DNA from: Platycnemis pennipes
Lineage: Eukaryota; Arthropoda; Insecta; Odonata; Platycnemididae
Direction of reading: 5' to 3'
Assembly: GCA_933228895.1 (NCBI GenBank)
Contig: OW121858.1
Location: forward strand, 25,877,859-25,941,858
Length of the DNA: 64,000 nt
Shown here: piece by piece, positions 46,801 through 61,133 of the stretch
How positions within the stretch are numbered: the first letter of the stretch is position 1
How the letters are laid out: every line of letters starts with the position of its first letter
The notes under the pieces: model-generated
Told to the model about the DNA's origin: nothing
The model's database searches: none
The model's input: only the letters and a program-made list of their open reading frames with translations
Program-made: the position numbers and the translations under genes

Positions 46801-49800
46801 TGCCGTTCCCTGGATTCGAACCTGGGACCTTCACTTCCGCAGCTCGGTGTTAATCCACTCCGCCACTCTCCCCCCACCTCCTTTCCCCTTATTTTCTCTT
46901 TTATTCCATTTTCCCTCTTTTTTTATTAAGTGCCGTTCCCTGGATTCGAGCCTGGGACCTTCACTTCCGCAGCTCGGTGTTTATCCACTCCGCCACTCTC
47001 CCCCCACCTCCTTTCCCGTTATTTTCTCGTTTATTCCATTTTCCCTTTTTTTTTATTAAGTGCCGTTCCCTGGATTCGAGCCTGGGACCTTCACTTCCGC
47101 AGCTCGGTGTTTATCCACTCCGCCACTCTCCCCCCACCTCCTTTCCCGTTATTTTCTCGTTTATTCCATTTTCCCTTTTTTTTTATTAAGTGCCGTTCCG
47201 TGGATTCGAACCTGGGACCTTCACTTCCGCAGCTCGGTGTTTATCCACTCCGCCACTCTCCCCCCACCTCCTTTCCCCTTATTTTCTCTTTTATTCCATT
47301 TTCCCTCTTTTATTATTAAGTGCCGTTCACTGGATTCGAGCCTGGGACCTTCACTTCCGCAGCTCGGTGTTTATCCATTCCGCCACTCTACCCCCACCTC
47401 CTTTCCCGTTATTTTCTCGTTTATTCCATTTTCCATTTTTTTTTATTAAGTATCGTTCCCTGGATTCGAACCTGGGACCTTCACGTCCGCAGATCGGTCT
47501 TTATCCACTCCACCACTCTCCCCCCACCTCCTTTCCCCTTATTTTCTCTTTTATTCCATTTTCCCTCTTTTTTTATTAAATGCCGTTCCCTGGATTCGAA
47601 CCTGGGACCTTCACTTCCGCAGCTCGGTGTTTATCCACTCCGCCACTCTCCCACCACCTACTTTCCCCTTATTTTCTCTTTTATTCCATTTTCCCTCTTT
47701 TATTATTAAGTGCCGTTCCCTGGATTCGAACCTGCGACCTTCACTTCCGCAGCTCGGTGTTTATCCACTCCGCCACTCTCCCACCACCTCCTTTCCCCTT
47801 AATTTCTCTTTTATTCCATTTTCCCTCTTTTGATATTAGATGCCTTTCCCTGGATTCGAACCTGGGACCTTCACTTCCGCAGCTCGGTGTTTATCCACTC
47901 CGCCACTCTCCTACCACCTCCTTTCCCCTTATTTTCACTTTTATTCCATTTTCCCTCTTTTTTTATTAAGTGCCGTTCCCTGGATTCGAACCTGGGACCT
48001 TCACTTCCGCAGCTCGGTGTTAATCCACTCCGCCAGTCTCCCCCCACCTCATTTCCCCTTATTTTCTCTTTTATTCCATTTTCCCTCTTTTTTTATTAAG
48101 TGCCGTTCCCTGGATTCGAACCTGGGACCTTCACTTCCGCAGCTCGGTGTTTATCCACTCCGCCACTCTCCCCCCACCTCCTTTCCCCTTATTTTCTCGT
48201 TTATTCCATTTTCCCTCTTTTTTTATTAAGTGCCGTTCCCTGGATTCGAACCTGGGACCTTCACTTCCGCAGCTCGGTGTTTATCCACTCCGCCACTCTC
48301 CCACCACCTACTTTCCCCTTATTTTCTCTTTTATTCCATTTTCCCTCTTTTATTATTAAGTGCCGTTCCCTGGATTCGAACCTGCGACCTTCACTTCCGC
48401 AGCTCGGTGTTTATCCACTCCGCCACTCTCCCACCACCTCCTTTCCCCTTAATTTCTCTTTTATTCCATTTTCCCTCTTTTGATATTAGATGCCTTTCCC
48501 TGGATTCGAACCTGGGACCTTCACTTCAGCAGCTCGGTGTTTATCCACTCCGCCACTCTCCCACCACCTCCTTTCCCCTTATTTTCACTTTTATTCCATT
48601 TTCCCTCTTTTATTATTAAGTGCAGTTCCCTGGATTCGAACCTGGGACCTTCACTTCCGCAGCTCGGTGTTTATCCACTCCGCCACTCTCCCACCACCTC
48701 CTTTCCCCTTATTTTCTCTTTTATTCCATTTTCCCACTTTTTTTAATAAGTGCCGTTCCCTGGATTCGAACCTGGGACCTTCACTTCCGCAGCTCGAAGT
48801 TTATCCACTCCGCCACTCTCCCCCCACCTCCTTTCCCCTTATTTTCTCTTTTATTCCATTTTCCCTCTTTTTTTATTAAGTGCCGTTCCCTGGATTCGAA
48901 CCTGAGACCTTCACTTCCGCAGCTCGGTGTTAATCCACTCCGCCACTCTCCCCCCACCTCCTTTCCCCTTATTTTCTCTTTTATTCCATTTTCCCCCTTT
49001 TTTTATTAAGTGCCGTTCCCTGGATTAGAACCTGGGACCTTCACTTCCGCAGCTCGGTGTTTATCCACTCCGCCACTCGCCCCCCACCTCCTTTCCCCTT
49101 ATTTTCTCTTTTATTCCATTTTCCCTCTTTTTTTATTAAGTGCCGTTCCCTGGATTCGAACCTGGGACCTTCACTTCCGCAGCTCGGTGTTAATCCACTC
49201 CGCCACTCTCCCCCCACCTCATTTCCCCTTATTTTCTCTTTTATTCCATTTTCCCTCTTTTTTTATTAAGTGCCGTTCCCTGGATTCGAACCTGGGACCT
49301 TCACTTCCGCAGCTCGGTGTTTATCCACTCCGCCACTCTCCCCCCACCTCCTTTCCCCTTATTTTCTCGTTTATTCCATTTTCCCTCTTTTTTTATTAAG
49401 TGCCGTTCCCTGGATTCAAACCTGGGACCTTCACTTCCGCAGCTCGGTGTTTATCCACTCCGCCACTCTCTCCCCACCTCCTTTCCCCTTATTTTCTCTT
49501 TTATTCCATTTTCCCTCTTTTATTATTAAGTGCCGTTCCCTGGATTCGAGCCTGGGACCTTCACTTCCGCAGCTCAGTGTTTATCCACTCCGCCACTCTC
49601 CCCCCACCTCCTTTACCGTTATTTTCTCGTTTATTCCATTTTCCCTTTTTTTTATTAAGTGCCGTTCCCTGGATTCGAACCTGGGACCTTCACTTCCGCA
49701 GCTCGGTGTTTATCCACTCCGCCACTCTCCCCCCACCTCCTTACCCCATATTTTTTCTTTTATTCCATTTACCCTCTTTTATTATTAAGTGCCGTTCCCT

Positions 49801-52800
49801 GGATTCAAACCTGGGACCTTTACTTCCACAGCTCGGTGTTTATCCATTCTGCCACTCTCCCCCCACCTCCTTTCCCCTAATTTTCTCTTTTATTCCATTT
49901 TCCCTCTTTTTTTATTAAGTGCCGTTCCCTGGATTCAAACATGGGACGTTCACTTCCGCAGCTCGGTGTTTATCCACTCCGCCACTCTCCCCCCTTCTCC
50001 TTTCCTCTTATTTTCCCCTTTATTCCATTTTCCTTCTTTTTTTATTAAGTGCCGTTCCCTGGATTCGAACCTGAGACCTTCACTTCCGCAGCTCAGTGTT
50101 TATCCACTCCGCCATTCTCCCTCCACATCCTATCCCCATATTTACTCTTTTATTCCATTTTCCCTCTTTAATTATTAGATTCCTTTCCCTGGATTCGAAC
50201 CTGGGACCTTCACTTCCGCAGCTCGGTGTTTATCCAATCCGCCACTCTCCCCCCACCTCCTTTCCCCTTATTTTCTCTTTTATTCCATTTTCCCTCTTTT
50301 TTTATTAAGTGCCGTTCCCTGGATTCGAACCTGGGACCTTCACTTCCGCAGCTGGTGTTTATCCACTCCGCAACTCTCTCCCCACCTCCTTTCCCCTTAT
50401 TTTCTCTTTTATTCCATTTTCCCTCTTTTATTATTAAGTGCCGTTCCCTGGATTCGAGCCTGGGACCTTCACTTCCGCAGCTCGGTGTTTATCCACTCCG
50501 CCACTCTCCCCCCACCTCCTTTCCCGTTATTTTCTCGTTTATTCCATTTTCCCTTTTTTTTTATTAAGTGCCGTTCCCTGGATTCGAGCCTGGGACCTTC
50601 ACTTCCGCAGCTCGGTGTTTATCCACTCCGCCACTCTCCCCCCACCTCCTTTCCCGTTATTTTCTCGTTTATTCCATTTTCCCTTTTTTTTTATTAAGTG
50701 CCGTTCCGTGGATTCGAACCTGGGACCTTCACTTCCGCAGCTCGGTGTTTATCCACTCCGCCACTCTCCCCCCACCTCCTTTCCCCTTATTTTCTCTTTT
50801 ATTCCATTTTCCCTCTTTTATTATTAAGTGCCGTTCCCTGGATTCGAGCCTGGGACCTTCACTTCCGCAGCTCGGTGTTTATCCATTCCGCCACTCTACC
50901 CCCACCTCCTTTCCCGTTATTTTCTCGTTTATTCCATTTTCCATTTTTTTTTATTAAGTATCGTTCCCTGGATTCGAACCTGGGACCTTCACGTCCGCAG
51001 ATCGGTCTTTATCCACTCCACCACTCTCCCCCCACCTCCTTTCCCCTTATTTTCTCTTTTATTCCATTTTCCCTCTTTTTTTATTAAATGCCGTTCCCTG
51101 GATTCGAACCTGGGACCTTCACTTCCGCAGCTCGGTGTTTATCCACTCCGCCACTCTCCCACCACCTACTTTCCCCTTATTTTCTCTTTTATTCCATTTT
51201 CCCTCTTTTATTATTAAGTGCCGTTCCCTGGATTCGAACCTGCGACCTTCACTTCCGCAGCTCGGTGTTTATCCACTCCGCCACTCTCCCACCACCTCCT
51301 TTCCCCTTAATTTCTCTTTTATTCCATTTTCCCTCTTTTGATATTAGATGCCTTTCCCTGGATTCGAACCTGGGACCTTCACTTCCGCAGCTCGGTGTTT
51401 ATCCACTCCGCCACTCTCCCACCACCTCCTTTCCCCTTATTTTCACTTTTATTCCATTTTCCCTCTTTTTTTATTAAGTGCCGTTCCCTGGATTCGAACC
51501 TGGGACCTTCACTTCCGCAGCTCGGTGTTTATCCACTCCGCCACTCTCCCACCACCTCCTTTCCCCTTAATTTCTCTTTTATTCCATTTTCCGTCTTTTG
51601 ATATTAGATGCCTTTCCCTGGATTCGAACCTGGGACCTTCACTTCCGCAGCTCGGTGTTTATCCACTCCGCCACTCTCCCACCACCTCGTTTCCCCTTAT
51701 TTTCACTTTTATTCCATTTTCCCTCTTTTATTATTAAGTGCCGTTCCCTGGATTCGAGCCTGGGACCTTCACTTCCGCAGCTCGGTGTTTATCCATTCCG
51801 CCACTCTACCCCCACCTCCTTTCCCGTTATTTTCTCGTTTATTCCATTTTCCATTTTTTTTTATTAAGTATCGTTCCCTGGATTCGAACCTGGGACCTTC
51901 ACGTCCGCAGATCGGTCTTTATCCACTCCACCACTCTCCCCCCACCTCCTTTCCCCTTAATTTCTCTTTTATTCCATTTTCCCTCTTTTGATATTAGATG
52001 CCTTTCCCTGGATTCGAACCTGGGACCTTCACTTCCGCAGCTCGGTGTTTATCCACTCCGCCACTCTCCCACCAAATACTTTCCCCTTATTTTCTCTTTT
52101 ATTACATTTTCCCTCTTTTATTATTAAGTGCCGTTCCCTGGATTCGAACCTGCGACCTTCACTTCCGCAGCTCGGTGTTTATCCACTCCGCCACTCTCCC
52201 ACCACCTCCTTTCCCCTTAATTTCTCTTTTATTCCATTTTCCCTCTTTTGATATTAGATGCCTTTCCCTGGATTCGAACCTGGGACCTTCACTTCCGCAG
52301 CCTGGTGTTTATCCACTCCGCCACTCTCCCACCACCTCCTTTCCCCTTATTTTCACTTTTATTCCATTTTCCCTCTTTTTTTATTAAGTGCCGTTCCCTG
52401 GATTCGAACCTGGGACCTTCACTTCCGCAGCTCGGTGTTTATCCACTCCGCCACTCTCCCACCACCTCCTTTCCCCTTAATTTCTCTTTTATTCCATTTT
52501 CCCTCTTTTGATATTAGATGCCTTTCCCTGGATTCGAACCTGGGACCTTCACTTCCGCAGCTCGGTGTTTATCCACTCCGCCACTCTCCCACCACCTACT
52601 TTCCCCTTATTTTCTCTTTTATTCCATTTTCCCTCTTTTATTATTAAGTGCCGTTCCCTGGATTCGAACCTGCGACCTTCACTTCCGCAGCTCGGTGTTT
52701 ATCCACTCCGCCACTCTCCCACCACCTCCTTTCCCCTTAATTTCTCTTTTATTCCATTTTCCCTCTTTTGATATTAGATGCCTTTCCCTGGATTCGAACC

Positions 52801-53038
52801 TGGGACCTTCACTTCAGCAGCTCGGTGTTTATCCACTCCGCCACTCTCCCACCACCTCCTTTCCCCTTATTTTCACTTTTATTCCATTTTCCCTCTTTTA
52901 TTATTAAGTGCCGTTCCCTGGATTCGAACCTGGGACCTTCACTTCCGCAGCTCTGTGTTTATCCACTCCGCCACTCTCCCACCACCTCCTTTCCCCTTAT
53001 TTTCTCTTTTATTCCATTTTCCCACTTTTTTTAATAAG
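43838..53038. repeat. Right copy of the 9,200-bp tandem duplication
   Basis: This block repeats the order, indels and rare variants of 34,638-43,838, including the short units at 45,657 and 46,682. The junction lies within 43,838-43,882, where a unit preceded by the rare TTTTTTTAATAA ending acquires the right half of the 34,638 unit. The match ends just after 53,038, where CTCGAAGTTTAT replaces CTCGGTGTTTAT. Confidence 0.9.
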
Positions 53039-56000
53039 TGCCGTTCCCTGGATTCGAACCTGGGACCTTCACTTCCGCAGCTCGAAGTTTATCCACTCCG
53101 CCACTCTCCCCCCACCTCCTTTACCGTTATTTTCTCGTTTATTCCATTTTCCCTTTTTTTTATTAAGTGCCGTTCCCTGGATTCGAACCTGGGACCTTCA
53201 CTTCCGCAGCTCGGTGTTTATCCACTCCGCCACTCTCCCCCCACCTCCTTACCCCATATTTTTTCTTTTATTCCATTTACCCTCTTTTATTATTAAGTGC
53301 CGTTCCCTGGATTCAAACCTGGGACCTTTACTTCCACAGCTCGGTGTTTATCCATTCTGCCACTCTCCCCCCACCTCCTTTCCCCTAATTTTCTCTTTTA
53401 TTCCATTTTCCCTCTTTTTTTATTAAGTGCCGTTCCCTGGATTCAAACATGGGACGTTCACTTCCGCAGCTCGGTGTTTATCCACTCCGCCACTCTCCCC
53501 CCTTCTCCTTTCCTCTTATTTTCCCCTTTATTCCATTTTCCTTCTTTTTTTATTAAGTGCCGTTCCCTGGATTCGAACCTGAGACCTTCACTTCCGCAGC
53601 TCAGTGTTTATCCACTCCGCCATTCTCCCTCCACATCCTATCCCCATATTTACTCTTTTATTCCATTTTCCCTCTTTAATTATTAGATTCCGTTCCCTGG
53701 ATTCGAACCTGGGACCTTCACTTCCGCAGCTCGGTGTTTATCCAATCCGCCACTCTCCCCCCACCTCCTTTCCCCTTATTTTCTCTTTTATTCCATTTTC
53801 CCTCTTTTTTTATTAAGTGCCGTTCCCTGGATTCGAACCTGGGACCTTCACTTCCGCAGCTCGGTGTTTTTCCACTCCGCCACTCTCCCCCCACCTCCTT
53901 TCCCGTTATTTTCTCGTTTCTTCCATTTTCCCTTTTTTTTTATTAAGTGCCGTTCCCTGGATTCGAACCTGGGACCTTCACTTCCGCAGCTCGGTGTTAA
54001 TCCACTCCGCCACTCTCCCCCCACCTCCTTTCCCCTTATTTTCTCTTTTATTCCATTTTCCCTCTTTTTTTATTAAGTGCCGTTCCCTGGATTCGAACCT
54101 GGGACCTTCACTTCCGCAGCTCGGTGTTTATCCACTCCGCCACTCTCCCCCCACCTCCTTTCCCCTTATTTTCTCTTTTATTCCATTTTCCCTCTTTTTT
54201 TATTAAGTGCCGTTCCCTGGATTCGAACCTGGGACCTTCACTTCCGCAGCTGGTGTTTATCCACTCCGCAACTCTCTCCCCACCTCCTTTCCCCTTATTT
54301 TCTCTTTTATTCCATTTTCCCTCTTTTATTATTAAGTGCCGTTCCCTGGATTCGAGCCTGGGACCTTCACTTCCGCAGCTCGGTGTTTATCCACTCCGCC
54401 ACTCTCCCCCCACCTCCTTTCCCGTTATTTTCTCGTTTATTCCATTTTCCCTTTTTTTTTATTAAGTGCCGTTCCCTGGATTCGAGCCTGGGACCTTCAC
54501 TTCCGCAGCTCGGTGTTTATCCACACCGCCACTCTCCCCCCACCTCCTTTCCCGTTATTTTCTCGTTTATTCCATTTTCCCTTTTTTTTATTAAGTGCCG
54601 TTCCGTGGATTCGAACCTGGGACCTTCACTTCCGCAGCTCGGTGTTTATCCACTCCGCCACTCTCCCCCCACCTCCTTTCCCCTTATTTTCTCTTTTATT
54701 CCATTTTCCCTCTTTTATTATTAAGTGCCGTTCCCTGGATTCGAGCCTGGGACCTTCACTTCCGCAGCTCGGTGTTTATCCATTCCGCCACTCTACCCCC
54801 ACCTCCTTTCCCGTTATTTTCTCGTTTATTCCATTTTCCATTTTTTTTTATTAAGTATCGTTCCCTGGATTCGAACCTGGGACCTTCACGTCCGCAGATC
54901 GGTCTTTATCCACTCCACCACTCTCCCCCCACCTCCTTTCCCCTTATTTTCTCTTTTATTCCATTTTCCCTCTTTTTTTATTAAATGCCGTTCCCTGGAT
55001 TCGAACCTGGGACCTTCACTTCCGCAGCTCGGTGTTTATCCACTCCGCCACTCTCCCACCACCTACTTTCCCCTTATTTTCTCTTTTATTCCATTTTCCC
55101 TCTTTTATTATTAAGTGCCGTTCCCTGGATTCGAACCTGCGACCTTCACTTCCGCAGCTCGGTGTTTATCCACTCCGCCACTCTCCCACCACCTCCTTTC
55201 CCCTTAATTTCTCTTTTATTCCATTTTCCCTCTTTTGATATTAGATGCCTTTCCCTGGATTCGAACCTGGGACCTTCACTTCCGCAGCTCGGTGTTTATC
55301 CACTCCGCCACTCTCCCACCACCTCCTTTCCCCTTATTTTCACTTTTATTCCATTTTCCCTCTTTTTTTATTAAGTGCCGTTCCCTGGATTCGAACCTGG
55401 GACCTTCACTTCCGCAGCTCGGTGTTAATCCACTCCGCCAGTCTCCCCCCACCTCATTTCCCCTTATTTTCTCTTTTATTCCATTTTCCCTCTTTTTTTA
55501 TTAAGTGCCGTTCCCTGGATTCGAACCTGGGACCTTCACTTCCGCAGCTCGGTGTTTATCCACTCCGCCACTCTCCCCCCACCTCCTTTCCCCTTATTTT
55601 CTCGTTTATTCCATTTTCCCTCTTTTTTTATTAAGTGCCGTTCCCTGGATTCGAACCTGGGGACCTTCACTTCCGCAGCTCGGTGTTTATCCACTCCGCC
55701 ACTCTCCCACCACCTACTTTCCCCTTATTTTCTCTTTTATTCCATTTTCCCTCTTTTATTATTAAGTGCCGTTCCCTGGATTCGAACCTGCGACCTTCAC
55801 TTCCGCAGCTCGGTGTTTATCCACTCCGCCACTCTCCCACCACCTCCTTTCCCCTTAATTTCTCTTTTATTCCATTTTCCCTCTTTTGATATTAGATGCC
55901 TTTCCCTGGATTCGAACCTGGGACCTTCACTTCAGCAGCTCGGTGTTTATCCACTCCGCCACTCTCCCACCACCTCCTTTCCCCTTATTTTCACTTTTAT

Positions 56001-57846
56001 TCCATTTTCCCTCTTTTATTATTAAGTGCCGTTCCCTGGATTCGAACCTGGGACCTTCACTTCCGCAGCTCGGTGTTTATCCACTCCGCCACTCTCCCAC
56101 CACCTCCTTTCCCCTTATTTTCTCTTTTATTCCATTTTCCCACTTTTTTTAATAAGTGCCGTTCCCTGGATTCGAACCTGGGACCTTCACTTCCGCAGCT
56201 CGAAGTTTATCCACTCCGCCACTCTCCCCCCACCTCCTTTCCCCTTATTTTCTCTTTTATTCCATTTTCCCTCTTTTTTTATTAAGTGCCGTTCCCTGGA
56301 TTCGAACCTGGGACCTTCACTTCCGCAGCTCGGTGTTAATCCACTCCGCCACTCTCCCCCCACCTCCTTTCCCCTTATTTTCTCTTTTATTCCATTTTCC
56401 CCCTTTTTTTATTAAGTGCCGTTCCCTGGATTAGAACCTGGGACCTTCACTTCCGCAGCTCGGTGTTTATCCACTCCGCCACTCGCCCCCCACCTCCTTT
56501 CCCCTTATTTTCTCTTTTATTCCATTTTCCCTCTTTTTTTATTAAGTGCCGTTCCCTGGATTCGAACCTGGGACCTTCACTTCCGCAGCTCGGTGTTTAT
56601 CCACTCCGCCACTCTCCCCCCACCTCCTTTCCCCTTATTTTCTCTTTTATTCCATTTTCCCTCTTTTTTTATTAAGTGCCGTTCCCTGGATTTGAACCTG
56701 GGACCTTCACTTCCGCAGCTCGGTGTTTATCCACCACGCCACTATCCCCTCACCTCCTTTCCCCTTATTTTCCCTTTTATTCCATTTTCCCTCTTTTTTT
56801 ATTAAGTGCAGTTCCCTGGATTCGAACCTGGGACCTTCACTTCCGCAGCTCGGTGTTTATCCACTCCGCCACTCTCTCCCCACCTCCTTTCCCCTTATTT
56901 TCTCTTTTATTCCATTTTCCCTCTTTTATTATTAAGTGCCGTTCCCTGGATTCGAGCCTGGGACCTTCACTTCCGCAGCTCGGTGTTTATCCACTCCGCC
57001 ACTCTCCCCCCACCTCCTTTCCCGTTATTTTCTCGTTTATTCCATTTTCCCTTTTTTTATTAAGTGCCGTTCCCTGGATTCGAACCTGGGACCTTCACTT
57101 CCGCAGCTCGGTGTTTATCCACTCCGCCACTCTCCCCCCACCTCCTTTCCCCTTATTTTCTCTTTTATTCCATTTTCCCTCTTTTTTTATTAAGTGCCGT
57201 TCCCTGGATTCGAACCTAGGACCTTCACTTCCGCAGCTCGGTGTTAATCCACTCCGCCACTCTCCCCCCACCTCCTTTCCCCTTATTTTCTCTTTTATTC
57301 CATTTTCCCTCTTTTTTTATTAAGTGCCGTTCCCTCGATTTGAACCTGGGACCTTCACTTCCGCAGCTCGGTGTGTATCCACTCCGCCACTCTCCCCTCA
57401 CCTCCTTTCCCCTTATTTTCTCTTTTATTCCATTTTCCCTCTTTTTTTATTAAGTGCCGTTCCCTGTATTCGAGCCTGGGACCTTCACTTCCGCAGCTCG
57501 GTGTTTATCCACTCCGCCACTCTCCCCCCACCTCATTTCCCGTTATTTTCTCGTTTATTCCATTTTCCCTTTTTTTTTATTAAGTGCCGTTCCGTGGATT
57601 CGAACCTGGGACCTTCACTTCCGAAGCTCGGTGTTTATCCACTCCGCCACTCTCCCCCCACCTCCTTTCCCCTTATTTTCTCTTTTATTCCATTTTCCCT
57701 CTTTTATTATTAAGTGCCGTTCCCTGGATTCGAGCCTGGGACCTTCACTTCCGCAGCTCGGTGTTTATCCATTCTGCCACTCTCCCCCCACCTCCTTTCC
57801 CGTTATTTTCTCGTTTATTCCATTTTCCATTTTTTTTATTAAGTAT
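53039..57846. repeat. Mosaic stretch between two tandem duplications
   Basis: Blocks here match several other places. Units at 53,167-53,560 match 40,459 onward (offset 12,708), those at 54,595-55,240 match 41,498 onward (offset 13,097), and those from 56,416 resemble 49,010 and then 1,186. A one-base insertion (CCTGGGGACC) occurs near 55,661. Nothing other than array monomers is present. Confidence 0.7.
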
Positions 57847-60800
57847 CGTTCCCTGGATTCGAACCTGGGACCTTCACGTCCGCAGATCGGTCTTTATCCA
57901 CTCCGCCACTCTCCCTCCACCTCCTTTCCTCTAATTTTCTTTTTAATTACATTTTCCCTCTTCTTTCATTAAGTGCCGTCACTGGATTCGAAACTGGGAC
58001 CTTCACTTCCGCAGCTCGTTGTTAATCCACTTCCCTACTCTCCCCCCACCTCCTTTCCACTAATATTCTCTTTAATTCCATTTTCCCTCATTTTTTTTAA
58101 GTGCCGCAGCTGAATTTTTTAAGTGCCGTTCCCTGGATTCGAACCTGGGACCTTCACTTCCGCAGCTCGGTGTTTATCCACTCCGCCACTCTCTCCCCAC
58201 CTCCTTTCCCCTTATTTTCTCTTTTATTCCATTTTCCCTCTTTTATTATTAAGTGCCGTTCCCTGGATTCGAGCCTGGGACCTTCACTTCCGCAGCTCGG
58301 TGTTTATCCACTCCGCCACTCTCCCCCCACCTCCTTTCCCGTTATTTTCTCGTTTATTCCATTTTCCCTTTTTTTTTATTAAGTGCCGTTCCCTGGATTC
58401 GAGCCTGGGACCTTCACTTCCGCAGCTCGGTGTTTATCCACTCCGCCACTCTCCCCCCACCTCCTTTCCCGTTATTTTCTCGTTTATTCCATTTTCCCTT
58501 TTTTTTTATTAAGTGCCGTTCCGTGGATTCGAACCTGGGACCTTCACTTCCGGTGCTCGGTGTTTATCCACTCCGCTACTCTCCCCCCACCTCCTTTCCC
58601 CTTATTTTCTCTTTTATTCCATTTTCCCTCTTTTATTATTAAGTGCCCTTCCCTGGATTCGAGCCTGGGACCTTCACTTCCGCAGCTCGGTGTTTATCCA
58701 TTCCGCCACTCTCCCCCCACCTCCTTTCCCGTTATTTTCTCGTTTATTCCATTTTCCATTTTTTTTATTAAGTATCGTTCCCTGGATTCGAACCTGGGAC
58801 CTTCACGTCCGCAGATCGGTCTTTATCCACTCCGCCACTCTCCCTCCACCTCCTTTCTTCTAATTTTCTTTTTAATTACATTTTCCCTCTTCTTTCATTA
58901 AGTGCCGTCACTGGATTCGAAACTGGGACCTTCACTTCCGCAGCTCGGTGTTTATCCACTTCCCTACTCTCCCCCCACCTCCTTTCCACTAATATTCTCT
59001 TTAATTCCATTTTCCCTCATTTTTTTTAAGTGCCGCAGCTGAATTTTTTAAGTGCCGTTCCCTGGATTCGAACCTGGGACCTTCACTTCCGCAGCTCAGT
59101 GTTTATCCACTCCACCACTCTCCACCCACCTCCTTTCCCCTTATTTTCTCTTTTATTCCATTTTCCCTCTTTTTTTATTAAATGCCGTTCCCTGGATTCG
59201 AACCTGGGACCTTCACTTCCGCAGCTCGGTGTTTATCCACTCCGCCACTCTCCCACCACCTACTTTCCCCTTATTTTCTTTTTTATTCCATTTTCCCTCT
59301 TTTATTATTAAGTGCCGTTCCCTGGATTCGAACCTGCGACCTTCACTTCCGCAGCTCGGTGTTTATCCACTCCGCCACTCTCCCACCACCTCCTTTCCCC
59401 TTAATTTCTCTTTAATTCCATTTTCCCTCTTTTGATATTAGATGCCTTTCCCTGGATTCGAACCTGGGACCTTCACTTCCGCAGCTCGGTGTTTATCCAC
59501 TCCGCCACTCTCCCACCACCTCCTTTCCCCTTATTTTCACTTTTATTCCATTTTCCCTCTTTTATTATTAAGTGCCGTTCCCTGGATTCGAACCTGGGAC
59601 CTTCACTTCCGCAGCTCGGTGTTTATCCACTCCGCCACTCTCCCACCACCTTCTTTCCCCTTATTTTCTCTTTTATTCCATTTTCCCACTTTTTTTAATA
59701 AGTGCCTTTCCCTGGATTCGAACCTGGGACCTTCACTTCCGGTGCTCGGTGTTTATCCACTCCGCCACTCTCCCCCCAGCTCCTTTCCCCTTATTTTCTC
59801 TTTTATTCCATTTTCCCTCTTTTTTTATTAAGTGTCGTTTCCTGGATTCGAACCTGGGACCTTCACTTCCGCAGCTCGGTGTTAATCCACTCCGCCACTC
59901 TCCCCCCACCTCATTTCCCCTTATTTTCTCTTTTATTCCATTTTCCCTCTTTTTTTATTAAGTGCCGTTCCCTGGATTCGAACCTGGGACCTTCACTTCC
60001 GCAGCTCGGTGTTTATCCACTCCGCCACTCTCCCCCCACCTCCTTTCCCCTTATTTTCTCGTTTATTCCATTTTCCCTCTTTTTTTATTAAGTGCCGTTC
60101 CCTGGATTCGAACCTGGGACCTTCACTTCCGCAGCTCGGTGTTTATCCACTCCGCCACTCTCTCCCCACCTCCTTTCCCCTTATTTTCTCTTTTATTCCA
60201 TTTTCCCTCTTTTATTATTAAGTGCCGTTCCCTGGATTCGAGCCTGGGTCCTTCACTTCCGCAGCTCGGTGTTTATCCACTCCGCCACTCTCCCCCCACC
60301 TCCTTTACCGTTATTTTCTCGTTTATTCCATTTTCCCTTTTTTTTTATTAAGTGCCGTTCCCTGGATTCGAACCTGGGACCTTCACTTCCGCAGCTCGGT
60401 GTTTATCCACTCCGCCACTCTCCCCCCACCTCCTTACCCCATATTTTTTCTCTTATTCCATTTACCCTCTTTTATTATTAAGTGCCGTTCCCTGGATTCA
60501 AACCTGGGACCTTTACTTCCACAGCTCGGTGTTTATCCATTCTGCCACTCTCCCCCCACCTCCTTTCCCCTAATTTTCTCTTTTATTCCATTTTCCCTCT
60601 TTTTTTATTAAGTGCCGTTCCCTGGATTCAAACATGGGACGTTCACTTCCGCAGCTCGGTGTTTATCCACTCCGCCACTCTCCCCCCTTCTCCTTTCCTC
60701 TTATTTTCCCCTTTATTCCATTTTCCTTCTTTTTTTATTAAGTGCCGTTCCCTGGATTCGAACCTGAGACCTTCACTTCCGCAGCTCAGTGTTTATCCAC

Positions 60801-61133
60801 TCCGCCATTCTCCCTCCACATCCTATCCCCATATTTACTCTTTTATTCCATTTTCCCTCTTTAATTATTAGATTCCGTTCCCTGGATTCGAACCTGGGAC
60901 CTTCACTTCCGCAGCTCGGTGTTTATCCAATCCGCCACTCTCCCCCCACCTCCTTTCCCCTTATTTTCTCTTTTATTCCATTTTCCCTCTTTTTTTATTA
61001 AGTGCCGTTCCCTGGATTCGAACCTGGGACCTTCACTTCGCAGCTCGGTGTTTTTCCACTCCGCCACTCTCCCCCCACCTCCTTTCCCGTTATTTTCTCG
61101 TTTATTCCATTTTCCCTTTTTTTTATTAAGTGC
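57847..61133. repeat. Left copy of a 3,287-bp tandem duplication
   Basis: The segment holds two 22-bp remnants (58,101 and 59,030), unusual units with CTTCCGGTGCTCGG (near 58,548 and 59,739), and the series with damaged B boxes near 60,482-60,640. It recurs at +3,287. Differences that I noticed are 58,098 T/A, 58,648 C/G and 60,452 C/T. Confidence 0.88.
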
